A DNA stretch of 64,000 bases from Cronobacter sakazakii (GTDB lineage Bacteria > Pseudomonadota > Gammaproteobacteria > Enterobacterales > Enterobacteriaceae), in contig NZ_CP011047.1 in the NCBI RefSeq assembly GCF_000982825.1, positions 3,038,001 to 3,102,000 of the forward strand, read 5' to 3'. How positions within the stretch are numbered: position 1 is the stretch's first letter; each line of letters starts with the position of its first letter. The notes beneath the pieces were generated by a model. It did no database searches and was not told where the DNA came from. It saw nothing but the letters and a program-made list of their open reading frames with translations. A program made the translations under genes and the position numbers. This document shows positions 25,840 to 33,564 of this stretch, piece after piece.

Positions 25840-26682
25840 CTAGGATGTGGTTGGATTGGGTGATGGTGGGTGCGCTGCGCTTACCCACCCTACAATAGGG
25901 CTGGCGCTGGATTTGTGAATGGTGGGTGCGCTTACGCTTACCCACCCTACAATACCCACATTGACCTGTGCGTAGGGCGGGTAAGCGTAGCGCACCCGCC
26001 GCGCCGATATTACTTCACCACCGCCAGCGTAAAACCGTCCCAGCCTTTGCTGCCGACGGTTTGCAGCGCGGTAGCGCGCAGGCGCGGTAGCGCGCAGGCG
26101 CGGGTGGTTGCCGAGCATCTCAATAAACGTTCGCACGCCCTGCACGCGCAAATCGTCGCTCTGTGGATCGGTCACGGTACCGTCGCGCACCACGTTATCA
26201 CCTACAATCACCGTTCCGGTGCGTGAAAGCGTCAACGCCCACTCCAGGTACAGCGGGTTATTCGGCTTATCGGCATCGATAAAAATCAAATCGAAAGGCG
26301 GCTCGTCGGCGTACAGCGGCAGGCTCTCCGCCGCTGGCCCCACGCGCAGCTGCACTTTCGGCGTCACGCTCGCCAGCGCCAGGTTGGCGGCCGCCACTTC
26401 GGCGTGTTCGGCACTCGCCTCAAGCGTCACCACCAGCCCGTCCTCCGGCAGCGCACGCGCCAGCCACAGCGTGCTGTAACCGCCAAGCGTGCCGATTTCC
26501 AGCACCCGTTTCGCGCCGGTCATCATCACTAAAAGCCCCAGAAACTGCCCCTGCAAGGGCGAGACGTCATGCGGCGGCAGGCCCGCCAGACGATTGTTCT
26601 CCAGCACCTGCGCCATCAGCGGATCGTCGGGAATCAGCGCCTGCATCAGATATTCATCGACTTCACGCCATTGTTGCTGCAT
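25840..26682 (-). CDS. Class I SAM O-methyltransferase, C-terminus frameshifted into REP DNA
   Basis: A caffeoyl-CoA/catechol O-methyltransferase-type enzyme: SAM-binding motif VLEIGTLGGYSTLWLA, metal site FIDADKPN, later GDNVVRDG. A 16-bp tandem duplication at 26066-26097 shifts the frame after ...HPRLRATA. The present frame runs on for about 75 residues through REP hairpins to 25840. Removing one 16-bp unit restores the ending LQTVGSKGWDGFTLAVVK with a TAA at 26012-26010 and a 218-residue protein, normal for the family. So the gene is either a recent mutant with an altered tail or a sequencing error. Catalytic motifs are before the shift. The start is ATG 26682, 39 bases after the stop of the efflux operon's last gene. 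Confidence 0.85.
   Translation of the reverse strand: MQQQWREVDEYLMQALIPDDPLMAQVLENNRLAGLPPHDVSPLQGQFLGLLVMMTGAKRVLEIGTLGGYSTLWLARALPEDGLVVTLEASAEHAEVAAANLALASVTPKVQLRVGPAAESLPLYADEPPFDLIFIDADKPNNPLYLEWALTLSRTGTVIVGDNVVRDGTVTDPQSDDLRVQGVRTFIEMLGNHPRLRATAPARYRAANRRQQRLGRFYAGGGEVISARRVRYAYPPYAQVNVGIVGWVSVSAPTIHKSSASPIVGWVSAAHPPSPNPTTS
25865..26000. repeat. REP cluster downstream of the RAYT gene (three copies)
   Basis: REP hairpins at 25865-25893 and 25921-25950 (minus orientation) and 25972-26000 (plus orientation), with the same GTAG head and GGGYGGGT stem as the upstream cluster. The last ends ten bases from the ancestral stop of the O-methyltransferase. 25865-25893 is identical to 25009-25037. 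Confidence 0.93.
26066..26103. repeat. 16-bp tandem duplication inside the O-methyltransferase gene
   Basis: GCGCGGTAGCGCGCAG occurs at 26066-26081 and again at 26082-26097, followed by a six-base partial third copy. Sixteen is not a multiple of three, so the extra copy shifts the reading frame. Confidence 0.97.
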
Positions 26683-26721
26683 CGAACCGCTCCCCTGAAA
26701 GCGCCGTGCAGGCGCATAAAA

Positions 26722-28149
26722 TTACGGACTGGCTACCTTAGCAGCATAGCTGTAATTACTGGTTTGCGCAGCGGCACCCGGCCACCCGCCGCCAAGCGAG
26801 CGATAGAGATCCACCTGCGCCAGCAGCAGATTATTTTTCACCTGCACCACATTGAGCTGTGCCGAAAACAGCGTGCGGCGGGCGTCCAGCTCGTCAAGAT
26901 AAGAGGCGTACCCGTTCTGGTAACGGTTGTGAGCAATGCGCAGCGTCTCCTGCGCCGCCTGCTCCTGCGCCTGTAACTCAACGAGCTGTTCCCCAAGACG
27001 CTGCACCGCGTCCAGACTGTCGTTCACTTCCTTAAAGGCATTGCGCACCGTGCTCTCATAACTGTAAAGCGCCTGATTTTTCTGTGACGTTGTCACGTCA
27101 ACCTGCGCATTCAGCGCCTCGCGGTTGAGCAGTGGCGCGAGAACGCTGGCACCCACGCTCCAGAGCCGCAGCGGATTGGCGAGCAGTTCCGGCAGCGTAT
27201 TCTCCTGCAGCGACCCCGACGCGGTGAGATTAATGCCCGGCAGCAGGCGCGCGCGGGCCACTTTCAGCTGCGCGTCGCTCGCCACCAGCGTCTGTTCGGC
27301 CTGAACGATATCCGGGCGGCGGTTCAGCAACGACGACGGCAACTGAGACGGAATCGTGAGCGGGCTTAAAGCGTCAAATTCACCGCCGCGCGCGATCGGG
27401 CCAGGATTCTGGCCGATGAGAATGCTGAGCGCGTTCTCCTGCTGGGTTATCTGGTGCTGAATCTGCGGGATTTGCGCACGCGTGGCGCGCAGTTCAGATT
27501 CCGACTGCATCAGCTCCAGCCGAGAGCTATAGCCGGTTTCATACTGGCGTTTCGCCAGCTTCAGCGCGTCCTCGCGCGCGCTAAGCGTCGACTGCGTCAC
27601 CCGAAGCTGCTCATCCAGTGCCAGCAGGGTGATATAGCCGCTCGCGACCTGCGAGGCCACCGTCAGGCTGGCGGCCGCGGCGGCGGCTTTCTGCGCCTCC
27701 AGGCTCGCCTTTGCGGCGTCGGCGGCGCTGGCGTACTGGCCCCAGATATCGACGTTATAACTGGCGTTCAGGCTGCCTTTGTAGAGATCGCCATACACCG
27801 GCAGGCCGGTCGCCGCCGATTGCGAACGGCTGCGACCGGCGCTGAAACCCGCGTCAAGCGTCGGGAACCGATCGCCAAGGGCCGCCTGTACCTGCGCCTG
27901 ATACTGATTAACGCGCTCGCGGGCGAGCAGCACATCGCTGTTGTAGCGCAGCGCCTGATCCACATAGCGGTTCAGTGCCGAATCGTGAAAATTGCGCCAC
28001 CAGAAACCTTCTGTGGGCGAGGACGGGCCGACAGCGGCGCGCCAGGCGGGCGGAATGATGAGCGAGGGGCGAGCCTGCTCCACGTTGCCAGAATGACAGC
28101 CCGCGAGCAGGAGGGCGGTTGTCAGCAGAGTCAGAGCGCGGCGCATCAT
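26722..28149 (-). CDS. Outer-membrane efflux channel lipoprotein (NodT/TolC-like)
   Basis: A 475-residue outer-membrane factor with a lipoprotein signal (TLLTTALLLAGC, Cys18) and the two-fold OEP repeat seen by the paired motifs YNSDVLLARERVNQYQAQV and RPDIVQAEQTLVASDAQLKVAR. It would form the trimeric exit duct for the adaptor and pump encoded just upstream. Its ATG overlaps the adaptor stop by four bases (28146-28149). Drugs or metabolites exported are unknown. Confidence 0.93.
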   Translation of the reverse strand: MMRRALTLLTTALLLAGCHSGNVEQARPSLIIPPAWRAAVGPSSPTEGFWWRNFHDSALNRYVDQALRYNSDVLLARERVNQYQAQVQAALGDRFPTLDAGFSAGRSRSQSAATGLPVYGDLYKGSLNASYNVDIWGQYASAADAAKASLEAQKAAAAAASLTVASQVASGYITLLALDEQLRVTQSTLSAREDALKLAKRQYETGYSSRLELMQSESELRATRAQIPQIQHQITQQENALSILIGQNPGPIARGGEFDALSPLTIPSQLPSSLLNRRPDIVQAEQTLVASDAQLKVARARLLPGINLTASGSLQENTLPELLANPLRLWSVGASVLAPLLNREALNAQVDVTTSQKNQALYSYESTVRNAFKEVNDSLDAVQRLGEQLVELQAQEQAAQETLRIAHNRYQNGYASYLDELDARRTLFSAQLNVVQVKNNLLLAQVDLYRSLGGGWPGAAAQTSNYSYAAKVASP

Positions 28150-29231
28150 TTCGCCTCGCTGCGGGTGTTAATGGTTACCTGTACCGACATGCCGGGGCGC
28201 AGGCGCGCGCGTTTCTCGGCGTCGCCCAGCACCTCGATGCGCACCGGGATACGCTGGGCGATTTTCACAAAGTTGCCGGTCGCGTTATCGGGCGTGATGG
28301 CGCTGAATTCCACGCCGGTTGCCGGAGAGATACTCTGCACGCGGCCTTCGAATTTTTCATCGTTGAGTGCGTCCACGGTGAATGTGACCGACTGGCCGGT
28401 TTTTACGTCGGCAAGCTGCGTTTCTTTCAGGTTGGCGATGACCCAGTTCTGCGGCGGTACCAGCGAGGTGAGTCGCGTACCGGCGGTCACGTAGCCGCCC
28501 TGGCGCACGGCAATCTGCCCGAGCTGGCCGTCGCGCGGGGCAATGATGCGGGTGTTTTGCAGATCGATTTGCGCAAGCTCCAGTGCCGCGCGGGCGTTTT
28601 CCACATCCGCCTCCAGCGACGCGCGGTTCACAATCACGCTTTGCAGATTCTGGCGCGACACCTCTAGCTGGGCGGCGGCCTGCTCTACGCTGGCGCTGCC
28701 CTGCGCGGCGCTGGCGATGGCGGCGTCGCGCTCGCGCACCGACAGCGAGCCGTCCTGCGTCAGTTCCTTCACGCGGCGTAAATCGGCCTGGTTATGCAGG
28801 CTCTGGGCGCGGGCGCTGGCGAGCGCCGCTTTATTCTGGGCGATGGTCGCCTCGGCGCTGCGGCGCTGTTGCAGGTTATTAGCCAGCGCCGCCTCGCGCA
28901 TGGCGAGCGTCGCCTGCGCCTGATGCACCCGCTGTTTGTAGATACGGTCATCGATGGTCATCAGCACGTCGCCCTGTTTCACATGCGCGAAATCCTGCAC
29001 GTTGACGGCGGTGATATAGCCGTTTACCTGCGGGCTGATAAACGTCGTCATGCCGCGCACGTAGGCGTTATCGGTCGAGGCAGCGTGACGGGTAAACGGC
29101 GGAAGCTGCCAGGCGTACAGGATCACCAGCAGGCCAACCAGCCCGATGGCACCAGCGGCGAAGAAGGAGACCACGCGCAGGTTGTTTTTTTCCGGCGACG
29201 CGGGGGTGGGGGCGCCTTGTTGGCTCATCAC
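28146..29231 (-). CDS. HlyD/EmrA-family efflux adaptor
   Basis: A 361-residue periplasmic adaptor with one N-terminal membrane helix (FFAAGAIGLVGLLVILYAW), a split lipoyl/barrel-sandwich (INGYITAVNVQDFAHVKQGD and PRDGQLGQIAVRQGGYV), and a long coiled-coil hairpin between them. It links the MFS pump to the outer-membrane lipoprotein. It lies between the two, with 34 bases from the pump gene and a four-base overlap with the channel gene. Confidence 0.94.
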   Translation of the reverse strand: MMSQQGAPTPASPEKNNLRVVSFFAAGAIGLVGLLVILYAWQLPPFTRHAASTDNAYVRGMTTFISPQVNGYITAVNVQDFAHVKQGDVLMTIDDRIYKQRVHQAQATLAMREAALANNLQQRRSAEATIAQNKAALASARAQSLHNQADLRRVKELTQDGSLSVRERDAAIASAAQGSASVEQAAAQLEVSRQNLQSVIVNRASLEADVENARAALELAQIDLQNTRIIAPRDGQLGQIAVRQGGYVTAGTRLTSLVPPQNWVIANLKETQLADVKTGQSVTFTVDALNDEKFEGRVQSISPATGVEFSAITPDNATGNFVKIAQRIPVRIEVLGDAEKRARLRPGMSVQVTINTRSEAK

Positions 29232-29265
29232 TACTCCAGAATATGTCAGTCAAAAAATCGTCAGG

Positions 29266-30921
29266 TTACTGGCCGCTCTGCATCGCCTGCTTCAGGGCAC
29301 GGCGTGCGGCGAGCCGCAGGCGGATAAGCCGCCAGAAAATCCACAACAGCGTCGAGGCGGCAATGGCCGCCGTCAGCAGACAGGTATCGTTATAGGCCAG
29401 AATATTCGCCTCGGTGCTGGTCACGGTCTGCAACTGCTGCACCGCCTGCGCATTGAGCAGCGTCGGGTCGTTAAGCAGATTGCTCCAGATCTGGCTGTAC
29501 TGCGCGAGTCGTTCGTTCACCAGCGGGCTTAGCGAGGTGAGCTGGTCGGCGAGCAGGCTGGAGTGATATTTCTCCCGCCAGGTCTGGAACGTGCCGAGCA
29601 GCGCCGAGCCGATAAGCCCGCCCAGGTTCTGACTCATGCCGAACAGAACGGAAAAACTCACCAGGTTGCGCGGATCGGCGATAACCCCGCCAATGCCCGC
29701 GAGCATCGCCGGGGCCAGGAAAAAGGCGCTGGCAAAGCCCAGAATAAACTGGCTTATCAGCATCTGGTCGGCGCGGGTCTGGCTGGTGGCCTGGCTGTCC
29801 ATCAGCGAGGCGATGATCATCAGCGCCAGCGAGACCATAATCGGCCAGACGGTTTTCTGCGGGTTAATAGTGAGCGCGCTGGTCACGATGCCGCAAATCA
29901 CGCCCGCGAGGATCGCCAGCGCCAGGTGCGTCATCTGCTCATTCTGCAAACCGATATACTGCAACCAGCCGATGGCGCCGGTGTTCTGCTCCGCCAGCAC
30001 GATGCGGATCAGCACCATAATCAGCCCGAGGCGCACGATACTGCCGCTGGAGAGCCAGCGGGTGTTCAGCAGCGGATTCGTGCGGTTATGCTCGAACGTG
30101 ATAGCGGCGACGATAAGCACCAGCGACGCGCCAAGCGCCCAGCCTATCCACGGCGCTTCAAACCACCAGTCGAGCCGCCCGAGCGACAGCGCGCCGCAGA
30201 GCAGCGCCATGCCGGGCGCCATCAGCAGAAACGTAATAAAATCTTTTTTCTCAAAGACTTTGCGGCGATCGCCCGGCGGCAGTTTTAGCGCAATCACACA
30301 GGCGAGCGAAATCATCGCCAGCCCCAGTTCGAACAGATACAGACCGCGCCACTCTTCAAGTTGCAACAGCTCGGTGGAGAAGAGGCGAGCGATGGGGATC
30401 GCGAGCTGCGAGCCGGTAATGCCGATGGTGAGCGCCTTCAGGCGATGCTTCGCGGGCCAGGCCTGGATCTGGTAATAAATGCCGAGCGAACTCAGCGCCG
30501 CGCCTACCATGCCGTGCGCGGCACGCACCATGAGGGCGGTGTTGAGATCGTTAACGAACAGATGGAAAAACGTCACCAGCACATAGAGCACCAGAAACCC
30601 TTCGGTAAAAGCGCGCAGCCCGTACTGCTGGCGAAATTTCACCAGCAGCAGGTTGATAGAAACGTTGGTCATAACGTAAACCGCGGGCAGCCAGGCGATT
30701 TCCGTCGACCAGGCGGCGAAGGTGCCCTGTAAATTTTGCAGGTTCGCCGTGACCATCGCGTTACCGAGCGCGCCGGTAAGACACACCAGCAGCCCGACGA
30801 TGCCATAGGCGATGCGCTTCCAGGGCGCATGGTGCGGCGTCGACGGCGAGCCGAGCAGCATCGGTTTTTCATGGGGCGCCCACTCGCGTGGCGCATAAGG
30901 GTCGTGTTTCACCGATCGCAT
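29266..30921 (-). CDS. MFS efflux pump of the tripartite system (DHA2-like)
   Basis: A 551-residue inner-membrane transporter with about 14 hydrophobic segments, as in the EmrB/FarB group. Seen are the N-terminal LLVCLTGALGNAMVTANLQNLQGTF helix region, a MVRAAHGMVGAAL helix, and a large loop near residues 480-520 before the last helix. It probably exports hydrophobic acids or drugs by proton antiport with the adaptor and channel downstream. Its ATG shares one base with the stop of the MarR gene (TAATG), so regulator and pump are translated as a pair. Confidence 0.9.
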   Translation of the reverse strand: MRSVKHDPYAPREWAPHEKPMLLGSPSTPHHAPWKRIAYGIVGLLVCLTGALGNAMVTANLQNLQGTFAAWSTEIAWLPAVYVMTNVSINLLLVKFRQQYGLRAFTEGFLVLYVLVTFFHLFVNDLNTALMVRAAHGMVGAALSSLGIYYQIQAWPAKHRLKALTIGITGSQLAIPIARLFSTELLQLEEWRGLYLFELGLAMISLACVIALKLPPGDRRKVFEKKDFITFLLMAPGMALLCGALSLGRLDWWFEAPWIGWALGASLVLIVAAITFEHNRTNPLLNTRWLSSGSIVRLGLIMVLIRIVLAEQNTGAIGWLQYIGLQNEQMTHLALAILAGVICGIVTSALTINPQKTVWPIMVSLALMIIASLMDSQATSQTRADQMLISQFILGFASAFFLAPAMLAGIGGVIADPRNLVSFSVLFGMSQNLGGLIGSALLGTFQTWREKYHSSLLADQLTSLSPLVNERLAQYSQIWSNLLNDPTLLNAQAVQQLQTVTSTEANILAYNDTCLLTAAIAASTLLWIFWRLIRLRLAARRALKQAMQSGQ

Positions 30922-31352
30922 TACTGTTTTTCAATTTCCTGCAACAAACGGTCCAGTACGCGACGCGTGACGGCCAGTTCTTCCGGGGGAATGGTGGAAA
31001 GGATAGTCTCCCTGAGGCTATCTGCCTCGACTTTCACCTTTTCAAACAGCGCCTGGCCTTGTGGTGTGGCGACCAGAAGCCGTTTGCGGCGATCGCCGGG
31101 CGGCGTCACGCGCTCAATGAGTTGCTGTTCCACCAGGCGATTCAGCAATGGCACCAGCGTCGCGCTCTCCACGCCGAGCTGTTGTGCCAGCTCACCCTGC
31201 GACAGCGGCGTTTCATGGCGCGCAATCGCGGCGACGGCCACCCAGCTTGCCTGGCTCATGCCAAGCCCTTTCAGCCGCCGATCCATCGCGAGCCGCCAGT
31301 GGTGGGCGGTCATCCACAGCAAATGTGAGAAAGTCAGGTCACGCGTATCCAC
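30921..31352 (-). CDS. MarR-family repressor of the efflux operon
   Basis: A 143-residue winged-helix regulator: HTH LSQGELAQQLGVESATLVPLLNRL, wing RVTPPGDRRKRLLVATPQG. It is the first gene of the operon and overlaps the pump start, so it very likely represses its own operon until a small aromatic ligand or substrate of the pump binds. It is SlyA/EmrR-like in size. Overlapping inverted repeats lie directly upstream. Confidence 0.92.
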   Translation of the reverse strand: MDTRDLTFSHLLWMTAHHWRLAMDRRLKGLGMSQASWVAVAAIARHETPLSQGELAQQLGVESATLVPLLNRLVEQQLIERVTPPGDRRKRLLVATPQGQALFEKVKVEADSLRETILSTIPPEELAVTRRVLDRLLQEIEKQ

Positions 31353-31367
31353 GGCGGTTATCCAATC

Positions 31368-31391
31368 GTTAGTGCTCTAACTATTCTAGAG
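31368..31391 (-). promoter_or_regulatory. Candidate MarR operator
   Basis: Two overlapping inverted repeats 16 bases upstream of the MarR start: GTTAG-TGCT-CTAAC (31368-31381) and CTCTA-N7-TAGAG (31375-31391). MarR proteins usually bind such short AT-containing palindromes over their own promoter. Binding is inferred. Confidence 0.5.
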
Positions 31392-31540
31392 CGCGCCATT
31401 TTGATAATTCAAGTGAATGTAAATTAATCTTTAAAAAATATTGTGAATGTATCGCGACGCGTTGTCTGAATTGCAGCCACACCCATTGCCGCTGCGCTAT
31501 GCTCTGATGCGGCCTGACGCCGCATGAATGAGAGGGAAAG

Positions 31541-32029
31541 ATGCCTGATTACCTGATTGAACCGCGCGACCCGACGCACCCTGACGCTATCGTTTTGCTG
31601 GCGGCGCTCTCTGAAACGCTGGCCGCGCTGACTGGCAGCTCGGGCAGGCAGTCGTTTAATAATGACGATGTGCGCGCTGAGGGGGCCACCTTTTTACTGG
31701 CGCGCAACGCCAGCGGCACGGCCATCGGCTGTGTGGCCTGTCGGCCTCTGAAGCCGGGCATCGCCGAAATCAAACGCCTGTTCGCGCTGCCGGATAACCC
31801 CGGCGCGGGCAGCCAGTTATTAAGCGCGGCGGAGCGCTTCGCGCGCGACGCTGGTTACGATCAGGCGTGGCTTGAGACGCGGCGCACCAATCCGCGCGCG
31901 GTAGAGTTTTACCTGCGCCGCGGTTACGGGATTATCGACAACTACGGGCGCTATGTCGGGCAGGAGGATGCGGTCTGCTTCGCAAAACCACTTCAGGAAG
32001 AAGGCGAAGATGATGCTCAGCGGGCTTAA
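31541..32029 (+). CDS. GNAT family N-acetyltransferase
   Basis: A 162-residue acetyl-CoA-dependent acetyltransferase. It shows the acetyl-CoA loop in LFALPDNPGAGSQLLSAAERFARD and the C-terminal NPRAVEFYLRRGYGIIDNYGRY, typical of the small metabolite/peptide acetyltransferases. The substrate is unknown. The start follows GAGAGGGAAAG. Its last 17 bases overlap the fosA start, so the two are translated together. Confidence 0.88.
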   Translation: MPDYLIEPRDPTHPDAIVLLAALSETLAALTGSSGRQSFNNDDVRAEGATFLLARNASGTAIGCVACRPLKPGIAEIKRLFALPDNPGAGSQLLSAAERFARDAGYDQAWLETRRTNPRAVEFYLRRGYGIIDNYGRYVGQEDAVCFAKPLQEEGEDDAQRA

Positions 32030-32420
32030 TCATCTGACGCTCGCCGTGCGCGATGTGGCGCAAAGCCTGGCATTTTACCACTCGCTGCTGGGGCTGCGGC
32101 TGCATGCGCGCTGGGACGGCGGGGCGTATCTCTCCTGCGGCGATCTCTGGCTCTGTCTGTCGCAGGATGACAGCGCCGGGCAGCCTGCGGCGGACTACAC
32201 GCATTATGCCTTTACCGTGAGCGAGACGGATTTCCCGTTAATGGTGGATAAACTCAACGCCGCGGGCGTGAAAACCTGGAAAACCAACCGCAGCGAGGGC
32301 GACTCCTGGTATTTCCTCGACCCGGACGGGCATCAGCTCGAACTGCACGTCGGCAGCCTCGCCACCCGGCTCGCCGCCTGCCGTGCCGAGCCCTATAAGG
32401 GGATGCGGTTTTATGATTAA
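32013..32420 (+). CDS. fosA: Fosfomycin resistance glutathione transferase FosA
   Basis: A 135-residue VOC-fold enzyme that opens the fosfomycin epoxide by adding glutathione, using Mn2+ and K+. The metal ligands fit FosA numbering exactly when started here: His7 (LNHLTLAV), His64 (YTHYAF) and Glu110 (GHQLELHVGS). The KTNRSEG(D)SWYFLDPDGH block is also characteristic. The ATG at 32013 gives the usual MLSGLNHL start; the ATG at 32010 is an alternative. It sits on the chromosome between ordinary genes, so it is likely intrinsic rather than recently acquired. Confidence 0.95.
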   Translation: MLSGLNHLTLAVRDVAQSLAFYHSLLGLRLHARWDGGAYLSCGDLWLCLSQDDSAGQPAADYTHYAFTVSETDFPLMVDKLNAAGVKTWKTNRSEGDSWYFLDPDGHQLELHVGSLATRLAACRAEPYKGMRFYD

Positions 32421-32556
32421 TCACCGCGTGTTTTCTATCACGCGCACGATAAGCGGTGCGGTGATTGTCGGGCATATCGCAGATTAGGAGCTCTCCGGTA
32501 GGGGAGCCGAACGCCAGTCGGTACGCTGGATGCTGGCTTTGACTATGGAGGTGACC

Positions 32557-33360
32557 ATGAACATGATGCCTTTTCCTTTGCTGTCGGAAGGCACGCTGCA
32601 GCGTGTTAACCTCATCGGCGCGTGGCTCGCCCGGAACGATTTTGCCGCCGCTCCTGCTGCCGGGGACGCTGAGCTGATTGTGCTGGCGGGTAACGCCGTT
32701 CTGCCCACCGTGGACGCCGCCGCGCGTCTGGCTAAAGAGAGCGGGCTGCCGCTGCTGATAACCGGCGGGCTGGGTCACTCGACCACGTTCCTCTATGCCG
32801 CCGTGGCGCAGCATCCACGCTACAACCATCTGCGCACCACCGGCCTTACGGAGGCGGGAATACTCGCCCGTATCGCCCGCGAGTTTCATGAGGTGCCGGA
32901 GGAGCAGATTATCGTCGAAGAAAAATCCACCAACTGTGGCGAGAACGCCCGTTTTACCCGCGAGCTGCTGGATGCGCGCGGTGAACTGCCTGCGCGCGCG
33001 GTGCTGATTCAGGACCCGACCATGCAGCGCCGTACCCACGCCACCTTTACCCGCGCCTGGCGCGACGCGCCGACCCCGACGGAGTGGCTGAGTTACCTCG
33101 GCGTTCAGCCGGTGCTGGAAAATGGTGCCAGGGCGGTGCAGTTCCGCGAGCCGTCGGAAGGGCTCTGGCCGGTAGAGCGGTATCTGTCGCTGGTGCTGGG
33201 GGAGATCCCGCGCCTGCGTAACGACGCAGACGGCTACGGCCCGGCGGGCCGTGATTTCATTGATGAAGTGGTGATCCCGTCTGACGTGCTGAACGCCTGG
33301 CAGGCGCTGCACGAGGAGCCGCAGCTCACCAGCTTTTTGCGTCATCGGTCGCTCGCCTGA
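32557..33360 (+). CDS. ydcF: YdcF family protein (DUF218, SAM-binding)
   Basis: A 267-residue cytosolic protein close to E. coli YdcF, which has been shown to bind S-adenosylmethionine; its reaction is unknown. DUF218 motifs: VLAGNAVLPT, LITGGLGHS, STNCGENARFT, QDPTMQRRT. ATG 32557 is chosen because GGAGG lies just before it and the MNMMPFPLLS start matches E. coli; an in-frame ATG at 32530 adds nine unmatched residues. Confidence 0.94.
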   Translation: MNMMPFPLLSEGTLQRVNLIGAWLARNDFAAAPAAGDAELIVLAGNAVLPTVDAAARLAKESGLPLLITGGLGHSTTFLYAAVAQHPRYNHLRTTGLTEAGILARIAREFHEVPEEQIIVEEKSTNCGENARFTRELLDARGELPARAVLIQDPTMQRRTHATFTRAWRDAPTPTEWLSYLGVQPVLENGARAVQFREPSEGLWPVERYLSLVLGEIPRLRNDADGYGPAGRDFIDEVVIPSDVLNAWQALHEEPQLTSFLRHRSLA

Positions 33361-33368
33361 TGGCCCGG

Positions 33369-33404
33369 CTGCCCGTTTGCGCGATTTATGGCGCAAACGG
33401 GCAG
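33369..33404. other. Perfect 14-bp hairpin between ydcF and aldA
   Basis: CTGCCCGTTTGCGC and GCGCAAACGGGCAG are separated by an eight-base loop, directly after the ydcF stop. There is no T-run on either side, so it is not a textbook intrinsic terminator. It may stabilise the ydcF 3' end or end transcription weakly. Confidence 0.7.
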
Positions 33405-33511
33405 ATGCATGTTGAATAATTGTTATCTCCCGGCGGGATCTCCGCCGTTTTTCCCGACCTGATTCACATTTTCAGCCAAAACGCTTCGTATACGCATTTG
33501 CTGCTCGTAGT

Positions 33512-33540
33512 TTTTTAACAATTAATTCACCTGTTAAAAA
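33512..33540 (+). promoter_or_regulatory. 9-bp inverted repeat over the aldA leader
   Basis: TTTTTAACA and TGTTAAAAA are 11 bases apart, ending 12 bases before the aldA Shine-Dalgarno. The TTAA-rich sequence could be an ArcA-type or other operator, since E. coli aldA is repressed by ArcA; this is inferred only. Confidence 0.4.
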
Positions 33541-33564
33541 CCAATGCGACAGCAGGAGCATGCG

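Noticed and set aside
25009..26000. Repeat clusters as a CRISPR array
   Set aside because: The units are self-complementary, alternate in orientation and have irregular spacing, with a RAYT gene between; there are no cas genes.
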